Origin: Cyclobacteriaceae bacterium | Lineage (GTDB): Bacteria > Bacteroidota > Bacteroidia > Cytophagales > Cyclobacteriaceae | Length of the DNA stretch: 64,000 nucleotides | Reading direction: 5' to 3' | Assembly (NCBI GenBank): GCA_016787755.1 | Contig: JAEUUA010000020.1 | Span: 1-64,000 of the forward strand | In this document: one piece after another, positions 49,571-59,373 of the stretch | How positions within the stretch are numbered: position 1 is the stretch's first letter | How the letters are laid out: each line of letters opens with the position of its first letter | The notes under the pieces: generated by a model | What the model was told of the DNA's origin: nothing | What the model saw: the letters and a program-made list of their open reading frames with translations, nothing else | Databases searched by the model: none | Program-made: the position numbers and the translations under genes

Positions 49571-50392
49571 ATGATGGAAACGTTTTTGAATTTCTTTGAA
49601 ACGATGCCAACCTGGCAACGCGCAGTGTGGATATTCATTTGCTTATTTGTTTGCTGGATTTTAGAGGGAAGTTTTCCATTATTCAACTTTCGTTACAAAA
49701 AATGGAAACATGCCGGTGTTAATTTTGTGTTTCTATCAACAACCATGATTATTAATATCGTTTTTGGAATTGCCACGGTAGGGGTTTTTGTATGGATTGA
49801 ATCCAATCAATTTGGATTAACCTACTTGCTTGACTGGCCAATCTGGATAGAATTGCTTTTGTGTATTCTCACCTTTGAGTTAATGGCTCAATACCTAATT
49901 CATTTTCTATTACACCGTGTAAAGTGGATGTGGAAGTTTCATATGATTCATCACAGCGACACCCACTTAGATGCAACGTCAGGCACACGCCATCATCCGG
50001 GTGATTTCGCAATGCGGGAAGTCTTTGCATTAGGGGCAGTGCTCGTTACGGGAGCTCCGGCAGGGTATTATTTTTTTTATAGAATCTGTACGGTTTTCTT
50101 CACCTACTTCACACACGCAAACATCTATTTGCCGATCTGGATTGATAAACCATTAAGTTACATTTTCATCACGCCCAACGTTCATAAGTTTCATCATCAC
50201 TATGAACGCCCTTGGACAGACTCAAACTTTGGAAACATCTTCTCCATTTGGGATCGTCTCTTTGGAACCTTTGTGTATGATGATCCAAGGAAAATAAAAT
50301 ATGGATTGGATGTGTTAGATAATTCAAAAGATGAAGACCTCGGCTACCAATTTAAATTGCCCTTCAATAAATCGGTGAAGACGGATTATTGA
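49571..50392 (+). CDS. Sterol desaturase/fatty acid hydroxylase family protein
   Basis: A 273-residue integral membrane di-iron enzyme. Histidine clusters: HFLLHR (111-116), HMIHHSD (124-130), RHHPGD (140-145) and HKFHHHYE (205-212), as in the fatty acid hydroxylase superfamily. Three to four hydrophobic helices. It would hydroxylate or desaturate a lipid in the membrane; bacterial members act on carotenoids, hopanoids, fatty acids or ether lipids, and the sequence does not tell which. It starts 26 bases after the deiminase-like gene and may be co-transcribed. Confidence 0.88.
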   Translation: MMETFLNFFETMPTWQRAVWIFICLFVCWILEGSFPLFNFRYKKWKHAGVNFVFLSTTMIINIVFGIATVGVFVWIESNQFGLTYLLDWPIWIELLLCILTFELMAQYLIHFLLHRVKWMWKFHMIHHSDTHLDATSGTRHHPGDFAMREVFALGAVLVTGAPAGYYFFYRICTVFFTYFTHANIYLPIWIDKPLSYIFITPNVHKFHHHYERPWTDSNFGNIFSIWDRLFGTFVYDDPRKIKYGLDVLDNSKDEDLGYQFKLPFNKSVKTDY

Positions 50393-50439
50393 CGCAAGTG
50401 TTATTTTAAATTATGACTAAAAAGGATTAAATTTCGAGC

Positions 50440-50447
50440 TACATTTA
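50440..50447 (+). promoter_or_regulatory. Possible -7 element of the T9SS cargo gene
   Basis: TACATTTA matches seven of eight positions of TAnnTTTG, 7 bases before the GTG start. No clear -33 TTG. Confidence 0.3.
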
Positions 50448-50454
50448 AAAGCTG

Positions 50455-53400
50455 GTGAAGATTCGAACCATTTACTTAATTTCTTTCCTCATTATTACAG
50501 GATTCTCAACGCATGCCGCTGAGTTTTATAGAAAACAAACAGGAACTACCACAATCGCTAATGGAAGTACAGTAACAAATATATCTATTGCCGGTGTAGA
50601 TATGTCGCAATCATTCTTGGTATTTTCAAGCACGATTAATGAGGCTAATCCTGATAACTTTCAAATCGGAGGTAGGATTGCTAACCCGACTACACTTACT
50701 TTTCAAAGAACTGGTAACACAGGGGCAGTGACTATCAAATGGCAAGTTTTTGAATTTGAAGGTGGTGTATATGTGCAACATGGTTCAACAACCAATGTTG
50801 CGCGAAATGTAAATGTAAATGTTGCCATCAGTTGTGTTGATCTTACAAAAAGTTTTGTATTGATTTCGGCTCGAAAAAGTGGAAGTCAGTTGGGGAGTGA
50901 TGATGGAATTACTGCGAATCTAACCACGAGTACAAATTTACAGCTATTTATCCCCGGGCCTGCAGGGGCGGATATGGAAGAAGCTTATTGGCAGGTGATT
51001 GAATATCAGGCATCAACTGTTAAAAAAATAACAGCCACCTTAAATGCTGGTGTAACCTCAACAACGTCAACCATATCGCCTGCGATTGGTACACTTTCAA
51101 AAGCATTTGTGATAAGCAACCATGGTATTAATGCGGACATAAATGCTGCCGATCTTCCACGCACCGAACTTACCAATGCAACTACGGTTACTTATACACG
51201 CTCAGGTACAACCGGAGCGATGAATTTTGTTACTTATGTAATTGAGTTTGCTGATCAATCGACAGTTGCGCGCGGGAATCAGGCATTTGCAGCTGCAGCG
51301 GTATCTCAGAACGTTGCTATTACGGCTGCTGCATCAGCAGGCGTAATTGGTTCAGGAAACTTTGGGCGGCAAGGAAGCACTAGTTTATCTACAGATGATA
51401 ATGTAGGTCACAATTGGTTTACCTATGAGATTACCAGCGGCACTAATTTGCAGATTCAACGCGCGGTAGGTACTGGCTCCACGGCCAACGCACCTTGGCA
51501 AATTATTACTTTCGAGAATCTTAATATTCAACAAAATACCTTCTATTCCAGGGCATCAGGTGATTGGGAGAGCAATGCGTCCTGGTCTTTTACATCTGAT
51601 GGATCCAGTGGACCGGTTCCGTTGGGAGTCTATCCACGAAGAAGGAATAATGTGGTTATCAAAGCGGGCCACACAATAACAATTAATAATGTGAATGATA
51701 ATGGTCCTTGCCCACTTTCTCCGGATGGACTTGGCTTAGCAAATGTGGGTCCATTCATATCGTCAAATATTTCAATGCTTTATCATACTGGAGACATTAC
51801 CATTGCGGGAAACTTGAACGTAACAGGTATGGAAATGATGGTTGGCGGGTATACTCATATTCTTCCTACCGGTACTTTTAGTTTGTCTTCTTACCTTGTT
51901 AATGTGGGATTCTTAGAGGCCGATGCCGCTTCGACACTAAGCACGCTTGATGATTTTGTTATTACAGGCAATAGTACAACCATCATCAACACGAATTCGA
52001 CTTCTGCAGATGATTTTATAATTGATCATACAAACGCAACACTCTGCGGTACTGGAACGACAACCCTTCAAAATGGTGGCGGAAGTGTAATCACCTATAC
52101 AAATTCAGCCACCGTAAATCAAATATGTACATCATTTACTATCAATTGTACAGGCACTGGATGCAGTGGATTTCCCGTTGTAGGTACTGGAATTATAATT
52201 ACAGGTAATTCCGGACCTGGAGGAATAGGCAGTTCGTCCGGAACATCCGCCTTAAAACTATGGTTTATGCCTGATAATGGTCTTAGCGTTACAGGGTCAA
52301 GTGTTGATAGTTGGGTGAATTCTGCTGGCATTGCGGCATTAAATATTAGTGAGACGGGTGCCCAACGGCCTACTCGTGTATTAAACGTATTAAATGGGTT
52401 TAGCGAGGTTAGCTTTAACGGCTCAAACCGACTTAGAACGGGATTGACGTTAACAACATCAAACTTTGTGAATAATCAGGCATCTTCTTTTGTTATTGCT
52501 CGGGCTGATAACACAACACAAACCAGTACTGTTTACCTAACAGATCCTTTAGTATCAGATAGATTCTCTACGCATATACCTTGGGCAGGTACCGTGTATT
52601 ATGATATTGGTAATTGTTGTGGCAATAATACAAGACTTGACGTAGCAGGCTTGACAGGTTTAACGGGATACTCAATTTGGACATATGATGCGGAGCCAAC
52701 AACAGGTAAGCAATTATATAGAAATGGCACTTTGTTATTGAGTAGGGCTAACACTTCAACCTATACAAGTCATGCCACACAGAGGTTTAATATTGGCGGG
52801 AACACATCGGGAACAAATGGATTCCAAGGAGACGTAACGGAACTGATAATATTTAATGCCAGAGTAAACATGGCCCAAAGAATCTTGATTGACAACTATT
52901 TATCGGCCAAATATAATCTTCCCCTCGCTGCAAATGATTTATACACGATGGATAATCTAGCCAACGGTAATTTTGATTTTGATGTGGCCGGTGTTGGACA
53001 GGCGAGCGATGGAACTAGCCACAAGGATGCGAAAGGAACCGGTTTCGTGCGTATGTGGAATCCAAATGATTTAGCTAATAATGAGTTTTTGATTTGGGGG
53101 CATAATGGGTTGAATTTCTCAGGTGGCAATACAATAGATGTTGATAATGTGGTTATTCAAGAGCGAGTAAACAGAGTATGGCGCGTAAGTGAGGTGGGGG
53201 ATGTGGGTACAACTTCAATTTCTGTTGATGTGAGTTCAACACTCGGAAGTGCATTGGGTAATAATTTAAGATTGCTGATTGACCGGGATGGAGATGGATT
53301 TGCCGATAATGATGTTACCCCAGTTTCTGGATCATTCTCAGGGGGTATTGTTACCTTCTCCGGTGTAAATCTTCAGAATGGCGATCGGTTTACTCTTGGT

Positions 53401-53955
53401 AACACAAATTTGTCCTTACCTCTGCCTGTGCAATTGATAAACTTTAATGCTTTAGTACAGCAGGCTGAAGTTAAATTGACATGGAGTACCGCCTCCGAAT
53501 TAAATAACGACTTCTTTACCATTCAACGTTCACAGGATGCAGAAACATGGCACGATGTTTTAACTGTAAAAGGTTCAGGTACAAGAAATTATAAAACAGA
53601 TTATGAAACAACCGATGGACTTCCCTTCCATGGAGTTTCGTACTACCGGTTGAAACAAACAGACTTCGATAAGCAATATTCTTTTTCCCCGGTGAGGCGG
53701 GTAGAGTTAAACAATGCTTTTCAATTAAAAGTTTACCCGAATCCTTCATCAGGAACATTTACTGTTTCAACAGGTTTTGAGATAACCATGGATAATATCC
53801 GACTTATTAATTCCGTTGGGCAAGCGATACCTATTCAATTGCAATCCAATCAATCATCAACAACATTAACTTCGCAATTTATGGCACCCGGCATTTACAT
53901 CTTGCAGGTGAGCAAAGGATATTGGAGACAATCCGTGCGGGTGATTATTGAGTGA
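50455..53955 (+). CDS. Large secreted protein with type A T9SS sorting domain
   Basis: 1166 residues, GTG start, with signal peptide MKIRTIYLISFLIITGFSTH followed by AAEF. The N-terminal 350 residues contain three related beta-rich units (tracts such as SQSFLVFSSTINE, TKSFVLISARKSG, SKAFVISNHGIN). A LamG/concanavalin-like region follows around 600-830 (LKLWFMPDNGLSVTG, SFNGSNRLRTG, YRNGTLLLSRANTST). A further domain (GDVGTTSISVDVSS) precedes the conserved pre-sorting segment LPVQLINFNALVQ with TWSTASELNNDFFTIQRS. The last 75 residues are the type A sorting signal (LKVYPNPSSGTFTVS, MAPGIYILQVSKG). It would be exported by type IX secretion and attached to or released from the cell surface, probably as an adhesin-like protein. 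Confidence 0.9.
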   Translation: MKIRTIYLISFLIITGFSTHAAEFYRKQTGTTTIANGSTVTNISIAGVDMSQSFLVFSSTINEANPDNFQIGGRIANPTTLTFQRTGNTGAVTIKWQVFEFEGGVYVQHGSTTNVARNVNVNVAISCVDLTKSFVLISARKSGSQLGSDDGITANLTTSTNLQLFIPGPAGADMEEAYWQVIEYQASTVKKITATLNAGVTSTTSTISPAIGTLSKAFVISNHGINADINAADLPRTELTNATTVTYTRSGTTGAMNFVTYVIEFADQSTVARGNQAFAAAAVSQNVAITAAASAGVIGSGNFGRQGSTSLSTDDNVGHNWFTYEITSGTNLQIQRAVGTGSTANAPWQIITFENLNIQQNTFYSRASGDWESNASWSFTSDGSSGPVPLGVYPRRRNNVVIKAGHTITINNVNDNGPCPLSPDGLGLANVGPFISSNISMLYHTGDITIAGNLNVTGMEMMVGGYTHILPTGTFSLSSYLVNVGFLEADAASTLSTLDDFVITGNSTTIINTNSTSADDFIIDHTNATLCGTGTTTLQNGGGSVITYTNSATVNQICTSFTINCTGTGCSGFPVVGTGIIITGNSGPGGIGSSSGTSALKLWFMPDNGLSVTGSSVDSWVNSAGIAALNISETGAQRPTRVLNVLNGFSEVSFNGSNRLRTGLTLTTSNFVNNQASSFVIARADNTTQTSTVYLTDPLVSDRFSTHIPWAGTVYYDIGNCCGNNTRLDVAGLTGLTGYSIWTYDAEPTTGKQLYRNGTLLLSRANTSTYTSHATQRFNIGGNTSGTNGFQGDVTELIIFNARVNMAQRILIDNYLSAKYNLPLAANDLYTMDNLANGNFDFDVAGVGQASDGTSHKDAKGTGFVRMWNPNDLANNEFLIWGHNGLNFSGGNTIDVDNVVIQERVNRVWRVSEVGDVGTTSISVDVSSTLGSALGNNLRLLIDRDGDGFADNDVTPVSGSFSGGIVTFSGVNLQNGDRFTLGNTNLSLPLPVQLINFNALVQQAEVKLTWSTASELNNDFFTIQRSQDAETWHDVLTVKGSGTRNYKTDYETTDGLPFHGVSYYRLKQTDFDKQYSFSPVRRVELNNAFQLKVYPNPSSGTFTVSTGFEITMDNIRLINSVGQAIPIQLQSNQSSTTLTSQFMAPGIYILQVSKGYWRQSVRVIIE

Positions 53956-53959
53956 TGAT

Positions 53960-56272
53960 TTAATTCTTGCCCATTGCAATAGGGGCACTCAAACAAGCAT
54001 CAGGAATAGTAAAAGCATCGGTTAATGGAACCGCATCTTGTCGTATCTCCCAACAAAGTTGGTTCATTAATTTGCGAATAGCCTTTGTTTTAACTCCTTC
54101 CATATATCCTTGCTCCAGGTACCAGCCTTTATTTTTTTCAATTTGAGAAAGAGCAAATAGATCACATAATTTTTTAAGAACGACCTTGCAGCCCACGTCT
54201 CGTGTATTATTTACTTGCTCGACAAATTTTTCCAAAATGATTCGTTCAATATATGCAAACCCAACCTGCACTAAGTGATGCTGGCAAACATTAAATGCAT
54301 CAAACGAATCCATGCCGCTATCAATATGCCTTTTTATTCGCTTGGCCGCGGAGGTAAGAATATCTCGTTCTCTATATTTGAAAGCATCTAGTTGAAAATC
54401 AGAATCCAGCAAGTGTTCATCGGCTGTGTTGCGGACTATAATCGGATTCATTTCAGTAAGGGTTGTCTTTGCCTGATCAGTTAAATAATTTAAAATGGTA
54501 AACACATTCATGTTACTAAATTCTTGCTTAAACTCAGTAAGCCTGCTTTTGGCAACCAATTGCATTAACACCGTATTGTCACCTTCAAACGTTGTATAAA
54601 CATCTGTATCATTTTTAAGCACCTCAATTCTATTCTCAGAAAGATATCCTTTGCCACCACAACATTCCCGGCACTCCTGAAGTGTGGCGGTTGTATTCCA
54701 GGTTGCAAATGATTTTAATCCTGCTGCTAAGGCTTCAATCTCTTGCATGTCTTCTTCTTTTCTATGGAGGAAGCGATTGGTAAGATATTGGAGAGAAAAA
54801 TGTAGCGCATAAACATTCGCAAGCAAGGGCATTAACCTTCTTTGATGGGTTCTGTAATTTAAAATCGGAACTTCGCTTCCACCTTCAGGCCCAAATTGCC
54901 TGCGCTGATCGCCATACCGGATTGCAATAGTTAATCCTGATTTGGACGCTGCATTTCCAGAACGCGGAATACCAATGCGACCACCTACTAAGGTACCAAG
55001 CATGGTAAAAAACCTTCGGTTATCACTGGCTATCGGACTTTCAAATTTTCCATCAGCATTCACAGAAGCAAATCGATCGAGCATATTTTCGACAGGAATC
55101 ACGACATGATTAAAATAGATTACTCCATTGTCAACTCCATTCAAACCCATCTTTCGGCCACAGTCTTTGATTTTAATGCCCGGCAAAACTTTTCCTTTTT
55201 TATCCCGCAAGGGAACCAAAAAAGCACTTACGCCATAATCCTTATCATCGATCATTAGCTTGGCAAATACAGTTGCCATTTGTCCATGGACGGCTGCATT
55301 GCCTATATACTCTTTTCGGGCTAATTCATTGGGCGTGTTAATTTTAATTGTCTTTGTGGAATGATGATAGGTAGCAGTGGTTTCAATTCCCTTCACGTTT
55401 GATCCATGATTAGTTTCTGTCATAGCAAAGCATCCCGGCAATTCAAGCGTTCCGATGTCTTTAAGATACTTGACATGATGCTTCTCTGTGCCGAGAAAAT
55501 AAACACTCATACCCCATAACCCGAACTGAACTCCAAATTTTATAACCAAACTTAGATCATGATAGCTCAGTGTTTCCATGATCGCGAAGTAGGCGCCCAT
55601 ATCTTCACTGCCTCCAAACTCTTTTGGATAAGCCATGGAGCCAAACCCCTGGTCGGCCAGGAACTTACACCATTGCAAAACGCGGGCGCGGTATAAATCC
55701 AGATCACCAGGGCTTATGTATTGAAACTCAGGATCTGAAATCAACGTCTTTACCTTGCGAATTATTTCTGCCTGATCTCCATCGAGAATTTTGCTAAGTT
55801 CACTTACCGAAAAATTTTGCTGCGTTGTTTGTGCTGAAGTTATGGTTTTACGATTGGGCTGAAAGGAGTAACTGGCTTCGTGACTGATAACCCCCAATGT
55901 GGATTCAATTTTTTCAAGTGCAGGCCTTGCCTTGGTAAGTATCTCATCGTGTGTTCTCTTACCATGGCTATGAAGATTCGATAACTTAATACCTAAACTT
56001 ACCAGAGTCTGTGGCGAATTATTTTGATCGGTTACACTGCTGATGGCAGATCGCCAACCCATCAACTCATCCACTGATGGAGGATTAGCAGGATTAATTT
56101 TAGACGATAAGAATTTACGTTCAGTTTCAGTCAACCACGACTGACTATCGATCAGACCTTCGAGTGTAGATACTTCACTGGGAGTTATGATCGAATCGGA
56201 CCATACTGTATAAAGAATAGGGACAAACACCAATAACATGGGATTGGCCTTGACTAAGGAGGAATCTATCAT
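53960..56272 (-). CDS. Acyl-CoA dehydrogenase/oxidase with N-terminal extension
   Basis: A 770-residue flavoenzyme. Residues 1-95 are an extra helical domain (YTVWSDSIITPSEVSTLEGL, with NPANPPSVDEL after it) that looks TerB-like. Residues 175-600 contain the acyl-CoA dehydrogenase fold (GSMAYPKEFGGSEDMG, FAMTETNHGSNVKGIETTA, GRIGIPRSG, the CCGGKGYLSENRIEVL motif and YTTFEGDNTVLMQ with the candidate active-site region). The C-terminal part resembles the acyl-CoA oxidase C-domain. It would oxidise acyl-CoA in fatty acid breakdown. Convergent with the T9SS cargo gene (4-base gap). Confidence 0.88.
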   Translation of the reverse strand: MIDSSLVKANPMLLVFVPILYTVWSDSIITPSEVSTLEGLIDSQSWLTETERKFLSSKINPANPPSVDELMGWRSAISSVTDQNNSPQTLVSLGIKLSNLHSHGKRTHDEILTKARPALEKIESTLGVISHEASYSFQPNRKTITSAQTTQQNFSVSELSKILDGDQAEIIRKVKTLISDPEFQYISPGDLDLYRARVLQWCKFLADQGFGSMAYPKEFGGSEDMGAYFAIMETLSYHDLSLVIKFGVQFGLWGMSVYFLGTEKHHVKYLKDIGTLELPGCFAMTETNHGSNVKGIETTATYHHSTKTIKINTPNELARKEYIGNAAVHGQMATVFAKLMIDDKDYGVSAFLVPLRDKKGKVLPGIKIKDCGRKMGLNGVDNGVIYFNHVVIPVENMLDRFASVNADGKFESPIASDNRRFFTMLGTLVGGRIGIPRSGNAASKSGLTIAIRYGDQRRQFGPEGGSEVPILNYRTHQRRLMPLLANVYALHFSLQYLTNRFLHRKEEDMQEIEALAAGLKSFATWNTTATLQECRECCGGKGYLSENRIEVLKNDTDVYTTFEGDNTVLMQLVAKSRLTEFKQEFSNMNVFTILNYLTDQAKTTLTEMNPIIVRNTADEHLLDSDFQLDAFKYRERDILTSAAKRIKRHIDSGMDSFDAFNVCQHHLVQVGFAYIERIILEKFVEQVNNTRDVGCKVVLKKLCDLFALSQIEKNKGWYLEQGYMEGVKTKAIRKLMNQLCWEIRQDAVPLTDAFTIPDACLSAPIAMGKN

Positions 56273-56427
56273 TTAGAAATGGTTTAGCTTATGAAGTATA
56301 CAAGTTTAACGAATTATTCCGGCACTTTTTTAAATGGATTTGTAGAATTCAATCCCTGGTTATCGTATTATAAACATTCAAATAATGCATTTGAGTCAAT
56401 TTTCTTACTTCCCACGAGGATATATTT

Positions 56428-56456
56428 TTGATTTTTTATAGGAATGCTTATATTTC
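56428..56456 (+). promoter_or_regulatory. Promoter of the CBS protein gene
   Basis: TTG at 56428-56430, 18-base spacer, TATATTTC at 56449-56456 (seven of eight positions). The start codon lies 27 bases further on. Confidence 0.5.
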
Positions 56457-56483
56457 TAATACCATAAACTAAACCCGATCATC

Positions 56484-56954
56484 ATGAATTTTAAACCTGA
56501 CATCAAGAGTAAAGAAGAAATGAATGCTGGTAAGCCAAAGTATGAAACAATTGTTAAGTACATGGTTCAGCAACATAATCTTGTTACTGTTCGACCCGAT
56601 CAGCTGATTAATGAAGTTATTGATATTATGATTGAAAAAAGAATTTCAGGGGCTCCGGTGTTAGATGGAAATAGAAAACTGGTTGGCATTATTTCAGAGC
56701 GCGATTGTTTAAGAATAATCGTTGATCAAGCCTATCACAATTTGCCACACAGCGATCCAATTGTTTCGGATTATATGACACGGGAAGTGAAAACCATGTC
56801 TCCCGATAGCACAGTAGTAGATGCTGCCACGGAGTTTTTAAATACGGCTATTAGAAGAATGCCAGTAGTAGAAAATGGAGTACTGATAGGTCAAATTAGC
56901 CGGATTGATATTTTAAGAGCAGCCAAGAATATCAAGCCAGCCAGTTGGGGTTAA
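56484..56954 (+). CDS. CBS domain pair protein
   Basis: A 156-residue protein consisting of two CBS motifs, roughly 27-80 (LVTVRPDQLINEVIDIMIEK, GAPVLDGNRKLVGIISERD) and 95-150 (VKTMSPDSTVVDAATEFL, RRMPVVENGVLIGQISRID). The pair forms an adenosine-nucleotide-binding module (AMP, ATP or similar). Stand-alone CBS pairs usually regulate other enzymes or transporters. Its partner is unknown. It is followed by a convergent gene 29 bases away. Confidence 0.9.
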   Translation: MNFKPDIKSKEEMNAGKPKYETIVKYMVQQHNLVTVRPDQLINEVIDIMIEKRISGAPVLDGNRKLVGIISERDCLRIIVDQAYHNLPHSDPIVSDYMTREVKTMSPDSTVVDAATEFLNTAIRRMPVVENGVLIGQISRIDILRAAKNIKPASWG

Positions 56955-56983
56955 TTAGAAAAGATTTAAATACTAAAACCTTC

Positions 56984-58282
56984 TTATTGTAAAAATTTTA
57001 CTTCTTCTGCCGGTGAGAAGACATTCTCCTTGTTCAGTAGTTTTCGGATCATCGTGGTAGTTATCTGTTGAATGACTTTGTTGCCCATTCCCCGTTCAGA
57101 ACACCAATCGGTAGAGGCCGTGTTGATGATTGTTCCGGAAGTTTTGGTTTTCCTGAAAACGATCCAGGTGGCCAGTCCATATCGATTCAGCCTGAACGTG
57201 GAATCATAGCCCACAATTTCTATTCGATCAAAGCCAAGGCTATGCTTATCAACAATTGGATTATATGGCCCGTTGAACCCCGTGACCAATGTACCATCAA
57301 GCTCATCGTTCTTAAGAGGAATAATTTTTCCTTTTACAAGGTTTGTGCCCTCAAGCAGCGGTGATTTTTCGTTAACGACTTTAAAGCCATCCCATCCTTT
57401 GTCTTCTTTTAATCCAAACCCCGCAAGAGGAAACTCAACGCCAATAGATTGTAGAATGGAATAATTTAACGTTGGATCGTTCCAGTTAACGGTTTTCAAT
57501 TTTGGTGATCGGATAGGATCATCGGAACCCACCCGATAGCAAATTAACTTGGTTCGGGTTTTATCGTACCGTACCTGCCACCACATGGTGTTTCCCGACA
57601 TGATCAGCGCATTCTTACCTTCACTAACAAATCGATCAAAATTTTTCCGCGCTTCTAACGTCCAATATTCGTTGTGCCCCACCAACAAGATCAATTCAGC
57701 GCGATTTATCTCGCTGTAGAAATCAAGGTCCTGGTCGGAAACATAGCCAACGTTTTGAAAGGGTTGGTTAACAAACCATCTTAGAAAAGCTTCAGAATGT
57801 TTCGGTAAACCAATGGGGCGGAGAAATGAAATAATGGGTGAGGAAACCCGATCAGAGGAGTTGTATGGATAAAGGCTTTTTCCGCCCGAATTACAATAAG
57901 CATTTTCGGTATTAGAAGAGTAAACAACTATGATTTTTGGATTTGAAGCTTTGATAATGATCGGGATTTTATCCTCCCAGAGATAGACCCCACTTTTTAA
58001 ATGTGGCAACTTTACGGTGACGGTTCGTTTATACATGTAGCCATCTTTCCAAGGTTCGGCAGTGTTTATTTTTTGAGGAAAAACATTGGTTCTTTTTTCA
58101 AAGACTTTATTGCCATTCAAATCGTAAAGGCGAAGTGGATAATTGCTGGCTATTTCGGAAGCATTTATGTAAAGGGTTAGGGAGTCACCCGGATTTACCG
58201 AGATGCGGTTGCAATAGCCGTCAACAACGGTTGCCTTCGATAGAGGGAATAGGATTGCTAGGACAACAGAAATTAAATTCAT
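56984..58282 (-). CDS. Secreted N,N-dimethylformamidase-like protein
   Basis: A 432-residue protein with an N-terminal signal peptide (MNLISVVLAILFPLSKATVV). Residues 20-100 form an Ig-like beta-domain (VNPGDSLTLYINAS). The main domain (FLRPIGLPKHSEAFLRWF, AELILLVGHNEYWTLEARKN, NALIMSGNTMWWQVRYD) resembles the C-terminal domain of N,N-dimethylformamidase large subunit, a glutamine-amidotransferase-like fold. VGHNEYWT is the family motif. The family in Bacteroidota is of unknown substrate; formamide hydrolysis is not implied. Convergent with the CBS gene. Confidence 0.75.
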   Translation of the reverse strand: MNLISVVLAILFPLSKATVVDGYCNRISVNPGDSLTLYINASEIASNYPLRLYDLNGNKVFEKRTNVFPQKINTAEPWKDGYMYKRTVTVKLPHLKSGVYLWEDKIPIIIKASNPKIIVVYSSNTENAYCNSGGKSLYPYNSSDRVSSPIISFLRPIGLPKHSEAFLRWFVNQPFQNVGYVSDQDLDFYSEINRAELILLVGHNEYWTLEARKNFDRFVSEGKNALIMSGNTMWWQVRYDKTRTKLICYRVGSDDPIRSPKLKTVNWNDPTLNYSILQSIGVEFPLAGFGLKEDKGWDGFKVVNEKSPLLEGTNLVKGKIIPLKNDELDGTLVTGFNGPYNPIVDKHSLGFDRIEIVGYDSTFRLNRYGLATWIVFRKTKTSGTIINTASTDWCSERGMGNKVIQQITTTMIRKLLNKENVFSPAEEVKFLQ

Positions 58283-58443
58283 AAGTAGTAATGTGAATCA
58301 ATATTAGTGCAATAAGTGATCCGTGCTTTAGTAGGCTGTTTAATCTAATTAGAATTTAATTTGATAGCGTAGTTCTGAATCTTTTGACCTTGCAATGGCT
58401 TGAAATTTTTTATTTTTGAATTTTGAATTTGAAAACTGAAAGA

Positions 58444-59208
58444 ATGAAACAAACTATATTCCTTTTAATTCTACTATCTGCCATAGCCTGCAGCAGTCCA
58501 AAAACATTTCGCAAACTTACCGAGGTGGAAGCGAGCGCAATAAAAAAATACAGCAAAGAAATCAATCTCAAAGATGGTCTTTACCATATTCTAATCATGA
58601 CTGATGAAGGGGACATGGTTGTAAAATTGTATAATGAAACACCCTTACATCGGGATAATTTTGTAAGCAAAGTCAAAGCCGGGTTTTATGACAGCCTGAT
58701 GTTTCATCGTGTAATCAATAAGTTTATGATTCAGGGTGGAGATCCAAACAGTAAAAAGGCACAAGCTGGTCAGCAGCTTGGAAATGGAAATGCACCGGGG
58801 GATCGCATTCCGGCTGAGTTTAGAACTGAACAAGGCATCTTTCATAAACGAGGCGTATTGGCCGCAGCACGTGATGGTAATCCGGCAAAAGCAAGTAGTA
58901 ATTGTCAGTTTTATATTGTTCAACGGCCTGCGTGGCGCGTGTCAGAATTGGACAGCGCGGTTCTTCAAAGAAGACAATCAAACAATCCTGATTTTAAGGA
59001 TTTGACACTTACGGAAGATCAGAAGAAAATTTATACAACAGTAGGAGGAACGCCACATCTTGATGGCAACTACACCGTTTATGGGGAGTTGGAAAAAGGT
59101 TTTGATGTGCTTGACAAAATAGCGATAACCAAAACAGATAGGACAGATCGTCCTTTATCAGACATTCGCATGCGCATGTTTATCTTAAGTGAGCCTAAGA
59201 AAAAATAA
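58444..59208 (+). CDS. Cyclophilin-type peptidyl-prolyl isomerase, lipoprotein
   Basis: 254 residues from ATG 58444 (the frame reaches a TTG seven codons earlier, in a repeat-like A/T tract). Lipoprotein signal MKQTIFLLILLSAIACSS, lipid Cys17. The cyclophilin core has FHRVINKFMIQGGDPNSKKA and FYIVQRPAW, with an inserted segment of about 50 residues (DSAVLQRRQSNNPDFKDL) before the final strand DGNYTVYGELEKGFDVLDKI. It speeds cis-trans isomerisation of proline bonds in periplasmic or outer membrane proteins. The catalytic Arg is in FHRV. Confidence 0.9.
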   Translation: MKQTIFLLILLSAIACSSPKTFRKLTEVEASAIKKYSKEINLKDGLYHILIMTDEGDMVVKLYNETPLHRDNFVSKVKAGFYDSLMFHRVINKFMIQGGDPNSKKAQAGQQLGNGNAPGDRIPAEFRTEQGIFHKRGVLAAARDGNPAKASSNCQFYIVQRPAWRVSELDSAVLQRRQSNNPDFKDLTLTEDQKKIYTTVGGTPHLDGNYTVYGELEKGFDVLDKIAITKTDRTDRPLSDIRMRMFILSEPKKK

Positions 59209-59265
59209 CTTTAAATACGTTGTCTTTCGATGTCATAAGATAGCGTTTAAAGTTACAACTAGTTT

Positions 59266-59297
59266 CACCCTTCTCCTTTGGAGAGGGGCCGGGGGTG
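59266..59297. repeat. G/C-rich palindromic intergenic repeat
   Basis: CACCC at 59266-59270 and GGGTG at 59293-59297 enclose CTCC-TTT-GGAG and a G-rich stretch. I recall this CTCCTTTGGAG-type element as a dispersed repeat in Bacteroidota. It could also fold as a transcript 3-prime end after the cyclophilin gene, but no T run follows. Confidence 0.55.
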
Positions 59298-59373
59298 AGC
59301 TCCTAACCACTTACACTTTTCTATTTGATTTCATGAAATTAAAAGGCTAACATGGAAGACAAATTCTAACCCT

